Shown: positions 44,661 to 56,532 of the stretch, piece by piece
Position numbering within the stretch: position 1 is the stretch's first letter
Layout: each line of letters opens with the position of its first letter
NCBI GenBank assembly: GCA_028023455.1
Contig: JAQFVV010012530.1
Location: 1,672,001-1,736,000, forward strand
DNA from: Epiperipatus broadwayi
Lineage: Eukaryota > Onychophora > Udeonychophora > Euonychophora > Peripatidae
DNA: 64,000 bases
Reading direction: 5' to 3'
The notes under the pieces: generated by a model
Database searches by the model: none
Seen by the model: only the letters and a program-made list of their open reading frames with translations
What the model was told of the DNA's origin: nothing
Made by a program: the position numbers and the translations under genes

Positions 44661-45014
44661 TTCTTTATCATTTTTCAATTACAAAGTCTTTATTTTTTCA
44701 GCATAATTCTGCCATCTTTAATTAGCTAAAATATTTTTCTTTTAGCTTATATAAATTGGTAATTTGTGTGTCTTTTGTTCTCTCCAATTTTCACTTTTAT
44801 TTTTAATTACGTAAAAAAAAACATGAACGAACAATTTAACTTTCATTGTACGTTTTTAAAAAAATAAATTATACTAAAAAAAAAATCTAAATATACTTTC
44901 TTTTTTTTTTAGCTTTTACCAAATGCCAATATATTTGTACCGTATATAAGTAAACGGTACAATATATAATATATAAACAAACAATTTAATGGTAAAAGAA
45001 ATATTATATGTTAA

Positions 45015-45062
45015 ATTCTTTAGTAGCACTTTCAATTACGTAGTAATCCTCATCAGCTTTAA
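45015..45062 (-). ncRNA. Hammerhead-like motif, left arm
   Basis: On the minus strand: CUGAUGA (45050-45056), one extra G, helix II GAUUAC-UAC-GUAAUU (six pairs including a G·U), GAA, helix III AGU-GCU-ACU (three pairs), then A as the cleavage base (CUA triplet). GUUAAA and UUUAAC could pair as an outer helix I, but the positions next to the core do not pair. The mirror copy lies at 45132-45185 on the plus strand, with a weaker helix II. Confidence 0.33.
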
Positions 45063-45131
45063 CTGAATTTCAAATTTTAATGTTACATAAATTTTCATAA
45101 CATTTACATAACATTAAAATTTGAAATTCAG

Positions 45132-45185
45132 TTAAAGCTGATGAGGATTACTACTTAATTGAAAGCCCTACTAAAGAATTTAAAA
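45132..45185 (+). ncRNA. Hammerhead-like motif, right arm
   Basis: CTGATGA at 45138-45144 and GAAAG at 45161-45165 correspond to the left-arm copy. Helix II keeps GAUU/AAUU but the inner pairs are lost, and helix III is AG...CU with a five-base loop. It is more decayed than its partner. Confidence 0.25.
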
Positions 45186-45239
45186 TATATTTCTTTTACT
45201 GTTAAATTTGTTTATATATTATATGTAATATTTTTATAA

Positions 45240-47319
45240 CGGGTATTATACTTTTACATTTAATATATATATATATATATATGGGTGTGTGTGTGGGGGG
45301 GGGGAGTTGTGTAATTATACAAATGAAGGGGTGACATGGAAAGATGGAAAACATCATCATCCTCCACACATATTAAATTACACATAGAATAAAGAATCAA
45401 AATAAAAATGAGCAAGGAATATGAGATCATTATTCTTTGATCAATAAAATGAATATATAAGGAGAATGAGCATGAGATCAGCACTGAAATAACAATACAA
45501 GTAATTATAATAATAATTTTAAGCTAGAAGTTGCATCAACAGTATTACAAACAACAATAATAATCAACAGTCATTTTTTGTGACTTGATCTAAAAGAGAT
45601 ACACTAAAACAATGACAAACCTAAGGCATAATATGAACAACAATCATCTGACCTACTTAAGTACTAAAATATCTATCATAATGTAAAATAATGCTTGGAT
45701 ACTGGTACATTTTGATTATCATCAATTAATATACCATTAATGTACAGGTTAACTATAAACTAAATTTGCTCTAACAAAACAAAATTAATAAAATGCAGTA
45801 AATGGATTTTGTGACAGCTAGAGAACTATCTGGATGTCTCAATACAAACACAAAAACCTCCACATATAATTAAGCTAACAATTATTGCTCTTGAGCTATC
45901 TTAAACTCATAATATTTTAGTGCTTGTGACTGTGAACAGGAGAAAGTAAAATTTATAAGCTTTATCTATTGTAATTTGAATAGTTTTATTGGAAAAATAA
46001 ATTTACAAATCCTTAAAACACTATGCTATTATTAAATCAAGTCACCAACACTGCCATTTAGATAGCTGGAGAAATAAAAACATTAAACTATATTTTGTAA
46101 CAATTATTTAATAAACTAACTAATAAATAATTAAGTAAATTGGCAAATGACATGATAATATGACAATTCAAACTTAAATATGTTATTATTAACAAAATAT
46201 AATTTCCCATAGCAAGTAATATTAATTTGTTGTCGGTTTTTATTATTTCAGTTAACTAACATTAACTTGAAATAAAATTATTTCTCCTTTCAATGAGTAA
46301 ACTTGCAAAACATTTCAAAGCTAAAAAAAAATAAATTAGCTTAAGCCTCCTTCCATTTTCTTATGAAAATGAAAAAGTTCTGTACAATTACATTTTGGAG
46401 GGAAAATAAGATAAAGAAGAAAAAAACATTTCAATGAAAAAAAACCTACAATTATTAATTATTATCCGTTATTACTTAATTTAAAAATTATCTATAAATG
46501 TAGAGATAAATGTGTCCATTACAATATTTTAGATTACCATAGTTTTATATTTATTTTGAAACCTTTTTTGGTATTTATAATTTTTCAGGTTTTTCATGAT
46601 GTTTTTTTCCTGGTAAGCTTCTCTATTAACACACTTTCAGAAAAATACAACAAAAGAATTTAACCATTTTCCCAATCTATTAATTTTCAGATCAGATTAA
46701 CACATAAAGAGACATTCATGTTCTTGGATGGAAACAAGGCTTATTGCAGATTACTTCAGGAATATTATTTGTCTGCATTTTCTTTAGTGAACAGATTACA
46801 TGATTGACATTTGACGATACTCAATTTCTAGCTAAAACTTCTCTTTTATTCAACACCTGAATCAGTATTAATTGCTGCTATTGGATTCTTCAATAGCTTA
46901 ATAAAGAATGATTGTTCATTACAAGACACTGTGGTCTACTGATTTACTTTGTTTTCTATATTATTTTTGAAACACGTATGTAATGATCTAATTCCATCTC
47001 GTCTCCCACATGACTAAATTAAACACTGATCAATTGGATTTATTCTTACAAAAAGATTATTTATTTTCCTCCTTTTTTAATTAAAAAAATCCCCTGTAGT
47101 TGCTTTTCTCTTATGTAGTTATAAAAGTATAAGTTTAACTCAGACTAAAATGTAATCATAAATATATGAAGACCATGTAGAGAAAAGCTTTCATAAAGTA
47201 CTTTTTTAAACAGTATGCGCTTAGCAATTTTTTACCATTACAAGTCATAGGCATAACATAAGATGAAAAGTGGGAGTGGATACACACACATATATATATG
47301 CTGTTATTGCTAATTTATA
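45240..47319. other. A+T-rich, no gene recognised
   Basis: There is a short (AT)n-(GT)n-(G)n microsatellite at 45261-45304. No coding block was identified in the rest. Confidence 0.55.
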
Positions 47320-47780
47320 TAAAATTTAAATATGAAAATTAATTTGGGAGAATCGACCACTTTTTTGACAGGGGCATATATGATTCTTTTCTATTGATGG
47401 AGTTTTTGTCACCTGAAATATGCCATGCCTCCTTATTTTTTGATTAAAATCGTAGCATTCAGTACATGATGTTAATGAGATGAAGGAATAAAGGGTGACC
47501 AGTTGTAGAAAAATATTCAAAAAATATTGATTGTGTATCTCTATTTGTTCCAGCTTTATTATATGGGTAATATGTTGGATTATACATGAAGACAGGTTTG
47601 CCTGAAATTCCCTGTAATAAATAAAGGGCCAGGTGGATTTCTGGCACTTGATCTTGTAAACTACTTGAGAATAGAGGTCAGTTAGTAAGGTATCCTTTGC
47701 AATGTTAAGAAGCCAATGCAATGGAGATGCAATATGTAGAATGATCTGATAAAAAAATCTTTTAATTATCATGATTTATA
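47320..47780 (-). pseudogene. Penelope-like element GIY-YIG endonuclease relic
   Basis: The open frame 47326-47772 contains QVVYKIKCQK at residues 36-45, then FIYYRE where a PLE GIY-YIG motif normally reads FYIGE. This is followed by an arginine- and histidine-bearing stretch (IIQHITHIIKLEQIEIHNQY). A second frame carries STTGHP (near 47490), then KEAWHIS, INRKES and LSKKW (47345-47440), the C-terminal segment of PLE proteins. At least one frameshift separates them. The endonuclease would have nicked target DNA for PLE insertion. The reverse transcriptase part is not seen. Confidence 0.68.
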
Positions 47781-47962
47781 ACATTTGAGGAATACTCTCT
47801 CTGTAGCTGTTTGTGTACCTAGAATTAGACCTAATAGAATGCAAATAAATTGTTATTGAAAGTACTCTCTCTTTTTAAACACAATATAAAGTCTTTTGAA
47901 AAAATAAGATGCACCCATCTTATATTTTTTATCTAAATGTATATATATAAGCAAATCTTAAG

Positions 47963-48433
47963 CATTTAGAAATGGCAGTGTGAAAATCTTAATTAATCTC
48001 TTATAATTCCATTCACTATGTGTTAATAAATGATGTTTGCACAATTTTTATAATTTATCTAACCCAATATTTAATTTGTAATAGTCATCAGGGAATCATA
48101 CCTCTACACATGGACTGTAAAGATTTATAACATTTGTGGAATACTCTCTCTTTTTAAACACAAGATAATCTTTAGAAAATCTTGTATTTATAAAAAAAAA
48201 GTATTCCTCAGATGTTACAAATCAATACAGTGCATGTGTAGATAGGTGATTCTATAATGACCTACAAATTTAACATTGTGCTAGCTAATAAATAACTTGT
48301 TATATATGTTTAATATTACAACTAATACTGACATGCTGTAAATTGTAAAAATTTCTCAAACATCATTTATTAAGATATAGTGAATGGAATTAAAAGTGAT
48401 TAATTAAGATTTTCACACTCTCATTTTTAAATG
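47963..48433. repeat. Foldback element, ~470 bp, arms >200 bp
   Basis: GCATTTAGAAATGGCAGTGT, TTCCATTCACTATGTGTTAA and GTGGAATACTCTC in the left arm are mirrored by TTAAGATATAGTGAATGGAA and ACACTCTCATTTTTAAATGC at the right. The right end coincides with the start of the large inverted duplication at 48432. A partial extra piece of the centre (ACATTTGAGGAATACTCTCT) occurs at 47778-47800. Confidence 0.8.
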
Positions 48434-50171
48434 CTGATTGCCGTAAACACATGTTGCTTACGTGTCGTCTGCTATCCGAAACTACCAAGATTCTAGCCCA
48501 CTACGCGCCGCTGTTTCTCCACGTTACACACGGTAAAAACAGCAACCTCTAAATGCCTCATTGCTAACATTTATGAACATAGTACTTAAAACATTCAGGG
48601 CCTATAATGTACAGGGGTGAATAATTTATAAAGTCATAACTATTTAAATATACAGTCAAACGTAATAATTTTACATTCTATTTCATCATTTCATGAATCG
48701 ATGTATTTTTAAAGCATGACTTTGTAAAAAGCAATCTGTTTTTTTAATTATTTACTCTAAAAGTGATTTTTTTTTTTTTTGTAAATAAAACAAAACGTAA
48801 TTTTCGGTCTGTGTTTTTTTTTTTTTTTTAAAAAAAAGCTAATTTTTTTTGCCTACGGCAGTATATCGTTCAAAAATGTATTATTTTAAAAGATTATTGT
48901 TTGTAAAACTTTTTTTTTTACACTTTCAATTAATATTTTCAATAAATTTTAAAGTAATATAAATTATATTTCGGTTTATAGATTACTATTTCGGAAAATA
49001 AAGTGTTATTTGTGTGCTGGGTATACCGTGTGCTTGTTACTCGCAAGCAATAATTCAAAGATCTGTTTATCAAAACTTCCTCTCACAATAATATTAAAGG
49101 CATAAATATTTATTGAAATTGTATTTAAAATTTTAGAATCATTTTAATAACTAAAACTGTCATATACTCACAAGGAAATTTCAAAATAATAGGTTTAATA
49201 AGTACCGTATGAGAAAAGTAAGATATTATACAGAGTCAGAAAAAAAAAGATTTAGAGCAAAATATATATATATACATTTAATATCTTTATTGATGGTTGG
49301 AATTTAATAAGTTTCTTTCAAAACTGATGCTCGTGTTAGGCTTGTATACTGTTAAAATTAAAACTATTAGTCCTCATAAATAATTTGGAAGACATTGCCT
49401 GTCAAAATTGGATGATCATTGAAAATTATATATGATCTTAATTGCCTAAAATTCAGAAGCCTGATAGTACTGACTTTGCCAGTGCACTGTTTCTTTCTTT
49501 CATTATTGATACATAAGTAAGAACAGGTAAAACACATTTATTAAAAATCTTTCTTTACAGACACATAGATATATTTCCTTTTAGTATCAAGTTATTTCTA
49601 TTAAAAGCACTCCAACCAAGTTTAATCCTATGATTAATTTCATCCATTATGTTTCCATCTGTATTAATAATCTGACCAAGGTGTTTGTAACTGTTAACTT
49701 CTTCTAACTCATCATAATCAATCTTTATTTTCATATTTTGAGCAAACACATAGGTATATTTCCTTTTAGTATCAAGTTATTTCTACCAAAAGCACTCCAA
49801 CCAAGTTTAATTCTATGATTAATTTCATCCATTATGTTTCCATCTGTATTAATAATCTGACCAAGGTGTTTATAACTGTTAAATTCTTCTAAATCATCAT
49901 AATCAATCTTTATTTTCATATTTTAAGAAAATCCATTAAACATTACTTTAGTCTTTTAACATTTATCTTTAGTCCTACTTTCATCTGATAACTCCTGCAA
50001 CATTTCCTGCAGCTCTGAAGCATAAGTTGCAAAAACAACTACATCATCTGCAAAATCTAAATGACTTAAATAATCTCCATTTACTTTCACTCCTTTAGCT
50101 TCCCATTTTAATCCACAAAATATTTCTTGCAGCACTGCTGTAAAAAAGTTTTGGAGATATGGAGTCACCCT
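48432..50171. repeat. Inverted duplication, left arm
   Basis: This arm matches 62104-63849 in reverse complement over about 1.7 kb with few differences. Examples are GCTGATTGCCGTAAACAC at the outer end, GTATACCGTGTGCTTGTTAC near 49021, and the LINE segment from 49500 inward. The shared segment includes the LINE-internal 185-bp tandem duplication and about 1 kb of non-LINE flank, so the arms derive from one ancestral segment. Confidence 0.9.
49561..49930. repeat. 185-bp tandem duplication inside the LINE
   Basis: Two successive copies of the segment encoding NSYKHLGQIINTDGN through LILKGN differ at only a few positions. The same duplication exists in the right arm at 62382-62750, so it predates the inverted duplication or spread of this segment. 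Confidence 0.93.
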
Positions 50172-50871
50172 GTCTTACACTCTTCTCAATGTTGACTTTC
50201 CCAGTATCATTATCTAATCTAATAGTTGCTGTTGCATTTTTATAAATATTCTTTAAAATTTGACAATATCTTGGGTCTATACCTTGATGATTCAATGCTT
50301 TAATCACTGAAGAAAAGTTTATAGATTCAAATGCCTTTTCATAGCCTACAAATCCAAAACATAATGGCAACTCATATTCATTTGTCCTTTCTATAACTTC
50401 TCTCAATACCTGGATATGATCTCCTGTACTAAAACCACTTTTAAATCCAGCTTGTTCTCTTGGTTGGGGGAAATCCAATGTTCTCTGTAGATGAGTTGTA
50501 ACTATCTTGGTAAAAAAATTGTATGTAACTGATAAAAGGCTGATAGGTCTGTAATTTCTAATATCCTCTTTATCACCTTTTTTAAATATTAATATTAATA
50601 CTGCATTCTTCCAATCATCTGGTACATCTTTATCATTTAGACATTTGGTATATAACATTGCTAAAAAAAATTCTATTTTTTCCCCTGCTTCTTTAAATAT
50701 ATCAATTATAATTCTACTATTATCTGGAATCTTTTCTTTCTTCATATATTTAATTGCACATCTCACTTCTTCATTTAAAATTCTGGGTAATTCAGAAGAT
50801 GTCATAGATATAGGAGGTATTTGTTCTTTATTACTATATAATTCTTTATAAAAGTCTTCTATCCATTTCAT
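49956..50871 (-). pseudogene. RTE LINE reverse transcriptase
   Basis: The frame 50095-50871 (258 codons) covers RT motifs: WKNAVLILIFKKGDKEDIRN and YRPISLLSVTYNFFTKIV (fingers), EQAGFKSGFSTGDHIQVL, then VRQGDSISPKLF. The next frame (49956-50168) holds LSHLDFADDVVVFATYA with an intact FADD catalytic motif, separated by one frameshift near 50150. Compared with the copy at 18225 it is better preserved. Confidence 0.87.
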
Positions 50872-51146
50872 GGTGTCATCTCTCTTTTTAGTAATAATTC
50901 CAGCTTTTTTTTATTGCAGATATGAATTTCCTACCAATACCAAAATGTTGTTTTACACTTTTGAGACTTTCATTCCCGTCTGCTGCTTTCCTTGCTAGTT
51001 CACAGTTATATTTTCTTATATCATTTTCAAATTTTTTCTGCATCATTTTACAAAATTTGAGATATTCAATTCTTTTTAATGCATCATTTTTTTATATCTT
51101 CATATTCCTTCTTTTCTTCATAAATTCTCTAGTCTCAGTAGAAATT

Positions 51147-51665
51147 TTATTGATCAAGTGCTGTTGCAGTTTTTAAAAGTATATCAGTTGTTTTCATATT
51201 AATTTCATTCAAATCTGAATCATGTTCAAAATCTACTAATACTTGAAGCCTATTTGTAAGTTCTATTTTAAATTCATTAGAATGTTTCTGAAAATTAGGA
51301 ATATCAACTGTAAATATTGTTTTTCTTAATAATTTTTGTCTCTCTAGTTTTGCATTAACATGTATTTCACATCTTACTAACCGATAATCACTTTCTCTGT
51401 TAAATTTATTAAGAACATTACAATCTTGAAATATGTATTTTCTGTTAGTCAAAATATAATCCAATTCTGCTGTACTTTCATTTGGATGCTTCCATGTCCA
51501 TTTCCTTTTAACATTTTTCTCAAAATAATTCATAATATAAAGTTTTCCTTTCCCTGAAAACTCCACAAGTCTCTGTCCTCTTTCATTTCTATTACCATAA
51601 CCAAAATTACCGCCAGCACTTTCATCTTTCATTTGTTTACCAATTCTAGCTTTAAAGTCTCCCAT
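51147..51665 (-). pseudogene. RTE LINE endonuclease, second half
   Basis: This 172-codon frame begins MGDFKARIGKQMKDESAGGN (the GDFNAR block, with Lys for Asn) and contains STAELDYILTNRKY (the LDYIL block) and FNRESDYRLVRCEI (the SDH-like block, where catalytic His reads Tyr). The first half lies at about 51700-52220 in shifted frames. The substitutions in the catalytic blocks suggest it is inactive. Confidence 0.82.
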
Positions 51666-52575
51666 AACAATTTTAAAATGTTGTTAACTCTGATCAAAAG
51701 CCTTTTGTGCATCCATATAAAAATCTTCTACTACTTCATCACTTTGAGAACTTGTTGGGGCATAAACCTGAATTATCTGCATTTTGTATCTGCCATTAAG
51801 TTGTATAACTAATCTTGCCACTCTGTCCGATACACCATCAATCTCCACAATGTTGTTCTTTCACTTTTTATTTATAATGAATACTACTCCACTTGTATTT
51901 CCAATATTTGTGCCTTTATAATCGAGTACATGTTCACTTTTTAAAACAATTGTCTCTTCGCCTTTTCTTCTAACTTCACAAAGTCCAATAATATCCCATT
52001 TAATATAAGACAGTTTTTCTTCTAACTCTTGCAATCTTTCTTCATTTGAAAGTGATCTGTTGTAAGTACCTAAATAAAAAAAGGCATCATCAAATGGCAG
52101 TCTGTGTCCACAATCAGGGGTTCTGAGCAGTTTCTGCCTTCGGCCACCAACTGCTGTCTTGGTTGGTGACTTTACAGTGTCCTGGAAATAAGGGCCATGA
52201 TTTATTTTTGTCTGTCATAATTGTATATATATTGGAAAAATATTATCATTTACACAAGCATTCATTCTGCCTTATCAGGCAACTGACAAGAAAGTCCATA
52301 GCGTTTTTTGATCTTAATCTCAGAGGTAAAAATCCAATAACCTCGTCGTGCTGGCTAATGTGTTGGTGAGCAGCCCATCCATGTTTATATACTATATTAA
52401 TAATCACATAGTAATAACAGCTGCAATGACAAGAACATATGGAGTGGACATTAAGAAATTGCCTTGATCAGTTTCTTTAAGGCCTCCAAGAGGAATCAAA
52501 GGGTTTCCTTTCAATTAATAGGATGACAAGAAATTTGTAACCTCCTGAGTGAAGACAATTTCTTGCAATAAATCA

Positions 52576-53288
52576 TGCAATATCCAGTACTAGTCGGATA
52601 TTTATGTGGTCGGGGTTTGAGTGAGATTTATCGCACTCAACAGCGACAAGTATATTATATAATTAACACACGAACATGGTAGTGGAGTTAATAGGTTTAT
52701 ATACATAAATACATATACAAGGATTAATATATAATACAATTATTACAAATATAAACTGACTAACACATTATTATACAACTCTAGTCTTAAAGGCCCACAG
52801 GCTTACAATAAATAATATTAAAGTCGATACGACCTGTAATGGTCCCTAGGTCTACCTTGGTACATTCGGAGGTAGACCTCTCCACGAGACAAGCTAAAAG
52901 TGAAGTAGTGTCTGTGCACTCAGGAAAACGCATCCATCCCTCAACTTCACCTAGCAAGTCTGACCTTGTTTTTTCCCGCCGTCCCGGTTTGTAACACTCT
53001 CTATTTCCATTGGTCATCCCATGACACGAGGTACAAAGTGGTCAGTCTGGTTATCTCTGACCAACCTTAATTGTTTCTGTGATGCCTTTAGCATACACGC
53101 ACATACTTGAATATTTGTAATAGTTACATTATTATTGTGTATCTCTGTTAATAAGCATACACACACATACTTGTATTCATTTGTAATAGTTACATTATTA
53201 TTGCGTGTATCTGTTAATACACACACATACATGGAGTTAATAGAGTTATTATTATTGTGTGTATATGTGAATACACACACACATAGCA
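52576..53288 (-). repeat. 3' LTR of the younger Ty3/gypsy element
   Basis: This is the 713-bp LTR. Its plus-strand right part (53092-53288) contains nearly three tandem units of about 64 bp, each with an ACACACATAC-type stretch and TAGTTACATTATTATTG. Such subrepeats in an LTR may lie in U3 and carry promoter or enhancer elements. Confidence 0.95.
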
Positions 53289-53302
53289 CGCCTCCCCCAA
53301 GT
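53289..53302 (-). other. Polypurine tract
   Basis: The minus strand reads AACTTGGGGGAGGCG directly before the 3' LTR TG, the expected plus-strand primer position. Confidence 0.8.
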
Positions 53303-53364
53303 TCAGTGACATACTTTTTTTTTAAAAAAAAGATTGTTTTTTTTTCATTTCTTCTTCTCTGAAC

Positions 53365-53880
53365 TTAACACATAATCGTGCAGGTGGAGGGAATTTTTGT
53401 TCTCCTCTTTGCGCGTGGGGGTGATTTAATTTTACCATCTGTGACTATTTCATTTTCTTCACTATTTTGACTTTCTTCATCAGCAGTAATGATTTCTGTT
53501 TCACTTTTAGTTTCATAGTGAGTATCATTTTCTTTGTCATTACTTTTAAACAATTGCGGAGTACAGAATTCTGTTGTTGCACTCTTGCACAATTGGTTAA
53601 TGTGCTTATGCAATTGTTTGCCGTCTGCCATACGGACAGCAACCACTTGTTTACTTAAATGATGTACCACGTATGCCTGAGTCCATGATTTATTTAAATT
53701 ATTTTTCACCCAGACTCGTTCATCAGGTGAAAATTTGTTGTTTGTAATAATTGGCATTTGATGCTCTTTTGATGGCATTATTGCTGAGAGCGTTGTACGT
53801 AATTTCCGGCCTAAGTATTTTTCTGCAGGTGGTCTGCCCATTTTAGCTGTGGGTGTGGAATGCTGATATAGCAATGCCAT
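53365..53880 (-). pseudogene. pol: Ty3/gypsy integrase C-terminal region and tail
   Basis: This frame continues integrase after a shift near 53880: LLYQHSTPTAKMGRPPAEKY and RKLRTTLSAI (the GKSPAEL/LRT block), then FSPDERVWVKNNLNKSW (the small GPY/F-like domain that binds DNA), and a charged tail ending CTIMC. No chromodomain is evident. Confidence 0.85.
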
Positions 53881-54293
53881 GAAAACTGCCTCTTGAGTCT
53901 TCCTTTTCCCAATTTATTCATTGATGACTTTAAGCTTTGTACCGCTTTCTCGGCCAGTCCATTTGATTGGTGGTGGTAGGGTGGGGTAAGGATGTGTTTA
54001 ATCCTCCATTCCTGCATAAATTCGGCAAATTTTTCAGACGTGAAACTGGTTCCATTATCAGATACGAGGGTTTCCGGTAGCCCATGGTATGAAAAAATTT
54101 CCATGAGCTTGTCCAGTGTCTCATCCGAACTTGTGTTTTTCACTGGTTTATATTCTGACCATCCTGAGTAGGCATCGACCACTACCAGAAATAATTGTCT
54201 GTGGATTGGACCGCAGTGGTCAATGTGAATTCTCTGCCAAGGTTTCTCTGCTTCTTTCCAAGCTTCATATTTCGCTGGGAGGTGCTTTTGCAC
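53811..54293 (-). pseudogene. pol: Ty3/gypsy integrase catalytic core
   Basis: The DDE core: PWQRIHIDHCGP (first Asp), LVSDNGTSFTSEKFAEF (second Asp) and HHQSNGLAEKAVQSLKS (Glu), with normal spacing between the second Asp and the Glu. The catalytic triad is intact in this fragment. It joins the preceding frame by a single-base shift near 54280 and the next by a shift near 53880. Its role would be joining of element DNA to the host genome. Confidence 0.9.
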
Positions 54294-54864
54294 ATGACTG
54301 ACAACTAGAACATTTTTTTATGAATGGTTCTATCTCAGTGCTGATTCTTGGCCACCATACATAACTACGGGCTAACGCTTTTGCCCTAACAATGCCTGGA
54401 TGACCTTCATGTAATAAATTTAGTATGTGCGATCTACCTATTTTTGGTATTAGGACCTGATCGCCTTTAAGAATGCAACCTTTACATATTGATAACTTTT
54501 CGCGAGCATTCCATAGCTCTATGTGCAAAAACGGAGGACGCTGTGCTGGCCAGCCTCTTCTAATTTTTTCCATCAGCCATTTGTAGCCAGCGTCTTTATT
54601 AGTCCATGCTGCTACTTTTTGGCTATTAAGAGTCTGGCTTTGAAGCACATCAATATAATTGATTTCTATTTCGCTTGTTGTATTCTCTGAGTTGTCAGGC
54701 ATTCGGGATAACGCATCGGCAAGACCAATATTCTTTGCCTTTCTATATTTCAGACTGTAATCATACCCGGCGAGTATGTTAATCCATCTCAACATGCATG
54801 GGCTGAGGTGTTCCGGAATTTGTTTGATGCCTAAAATTCCCAGAAGTGGTTTGTGGTCTGTCAT
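54265..54864 (-). pseudogene. pol: Ty3/gypsy RNase H end and integrase zinc-binding domain
   Basis: The frame opens MTDHKPLLGILGIKQIPEHL (end of RNase H), then GLADALSRMPD, and closes with the integrase HHCC domain: ILNLLHEGHPG and WWPRISTEIEPFIKKCSSCQ. A frameshift near 54865 separates it from the main pol frame, inside RNase H. Confidence 0.9.
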
Positions 54865-56504
54865 GATTTTGAAATAACGACCGTATAGAGATACTGGTGG
54901 AATTTACGAATTCCAAATACTATAGCTAGCGCTTCCTTATCCAGCTGACTATAATTTTTTTCAGCTTTGGACAAAGTGCGTGACGCGTATGCTATGGGAC
55001 GTTCCCCAGATTGAGCTGGGTGACATATTACTGCCCCCACTCCATATTCTGATGCATCAGTCATTAGTGTTATTTCAAGATTGCTATCATAGTGTACCAG
55101 TAATTTGTTTGATACAAGTAAAGCTTTGGTATTTTGAAAAGTCCTTTCTTGTGTTGCTTCCCATTTCCATTTCTGATTCTTTTTCAGTAGCTTGTATAAT
55201 GGTTTGGCTATGTGAGCTTTGCCCTCTAGGAAGTTCTCAAAATAGTTTACCAAACCCAAAAAAGCCTGCAATTGTTTTATGTTACTAGGCTTTCTAGCTT
55301 CTGTCACTGCTTTGACCTTTTCGGGGGATGGCCTTGTCCCAGAGCTAGAGACTATGTGCCCTAAAAACTTTAATTCAGTGGTCTTCCATATACATTTTTC
55401 AGTGTTTAATTTCGCTCCAAACTCTTCTAGCCTTTGACAGACAGTAGTTAGATGACAATGCAATTCACTTTCTGATCTTGCAGTAATTAATATGTCGTCA
55501 AAATAAGAGATAACACCCTCACATCCAGTAAGCAGAGTTTCAATTTTTGCTTGGAATATACTGGGAGCAGACGCTATGCTAAATGGGAGGCAGTTGCATT
55601 TGAATAGACCCACATGAGTAGTCAGTGTTAGAATTTTGGCAGCCTTATTTGTTACTGGAATTTGATGGAAGGCCACATCTAAATCTAATTTAGCAAAATA
55701 TTTTGATTTTTGCAGTGATACTAATATTTCTCTGGAGTTTGAAATGGGGTAGGCATGTTTATTTAGAGATTTGTTGACAGTTATGCGATAATCGCTGCAC
55801 AAGCGTATCTGTCCGTTAGGTTTGGTGATAATGACCAGCGGAGTCGCCCACTCTGTCAGTTCTAGAACGCCATTCTTCACTAACTCATTTATCTCTTTCG
55901 CTACTTTTTCTTTCTGTGCAAAGGGGACCTTCTGAGGTCTGCAAATTATTGGCACAGCCTCTGGTGACATTTCCAGTGACACAGGTTTAGTTTTAATCGT
56001 TCCTGGTTTGCCATTAAAAAGTTTAGGGAAACGATCTCTTATGTCTTTTTCACTGTCAATTTTTTTGACCAATGAAATTTCAATTCCGAGCTCTGTAAAC
56101 CAGTCCCGACCAATGAGAGGATTTATGGGGGCGTGTACAATATATAGCGGCAAGATTGAAATGTTGCCTTTACTACTCGTAATTTGGGCTTGGACTACAC
56201 CCTTAATTTTTATTTCTTTACCATTTACATCTGATGCTCTAAGCTTAGTATTGCTAAGCCTAGGGGGCTCTCTTATTTCTGCCCTGATCGAATTCCAGTC
56301 AGCTACGGATATTAAAGAAATGCCGCTACCACTGTCTATTTCCATCGACAGGGGTTTTCTGTAAACTTTCACAGTAGTCATAAATTTCTGTGCTTGATTT
56401 ATAACCGTGTTATTTATAACAATATTACATTTGGTATTATTTATACTTTGTATATTATTTCCTTTAACTTGGTCAACTGTTCTATTTTCACACATTCTCG
56501 CCAT
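54861..56504 (-). pseudogene. pol: Ty3/gypsy pol: protease, reverse transcriptase, RNase H
   Basis: This 547-codon frame starts inside the second zinc knuckle (GHMARMC at its start). Protease: MEIDSGSGISL with catalytic Asp at residue 57 (D-S-G). Reverse transcriptase: ATPLVIITKPNGQIRLCSDY near residue 210, then YFDDILITA near 333 (YxDD intact), then FLGLVNYFENFL. RNase H: LMTDASEYGVGAV near 482, ending at a frameshift after FHQYLY. Motifs are intact over this stretch. The first Met is not a natural start: the ancestral frame came from gag. Confidence 0.93.
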
Positions 56505-56532
56505 GTGACCTATTTTTTTTACACAGTCTACA

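Larger units (their letters stand above)
44964..45228. mobile_element. Long palindrome with a hammerhead-like core in each arm
   Basis: The left arm (44964-45082) and right arm (45106-45228) are near-perfect inverted copies. Shared strings include CTTTAGTAG, TAATCCTCATCAGCTTTAAC and TGAATTTCAAATTTTAATG. The loop is about 25 bases. It has no coding content. Confidence 0.88.
49495..52510 (-). mobile_element. RTE-type LINE, second near-full copy
   Basis: This element is closely related to the copy at 18225-21515 and shares its 5' boundary (AGGCCTCCAAGAGGAATC at 52480-52500). At its 3' side it lacks the last third of the C-terminal domain and ends near 49500, where the sequence departs into unrelated DNA shared only with the right inverted arm. 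Blocks: endonuclease 51147-52160, reverse transcriptase 49956-50871, C-terminal region 49555-49930 in duplicated form. Frames are broken several times. Confidence 0.87.

Noticed and set aside
52787-53289. Open frames inside both gypsy LTRs
   Set aside because: They lie entirely in LTR sequence, are duplicated in the other LTR, and contain no recognisable domain.
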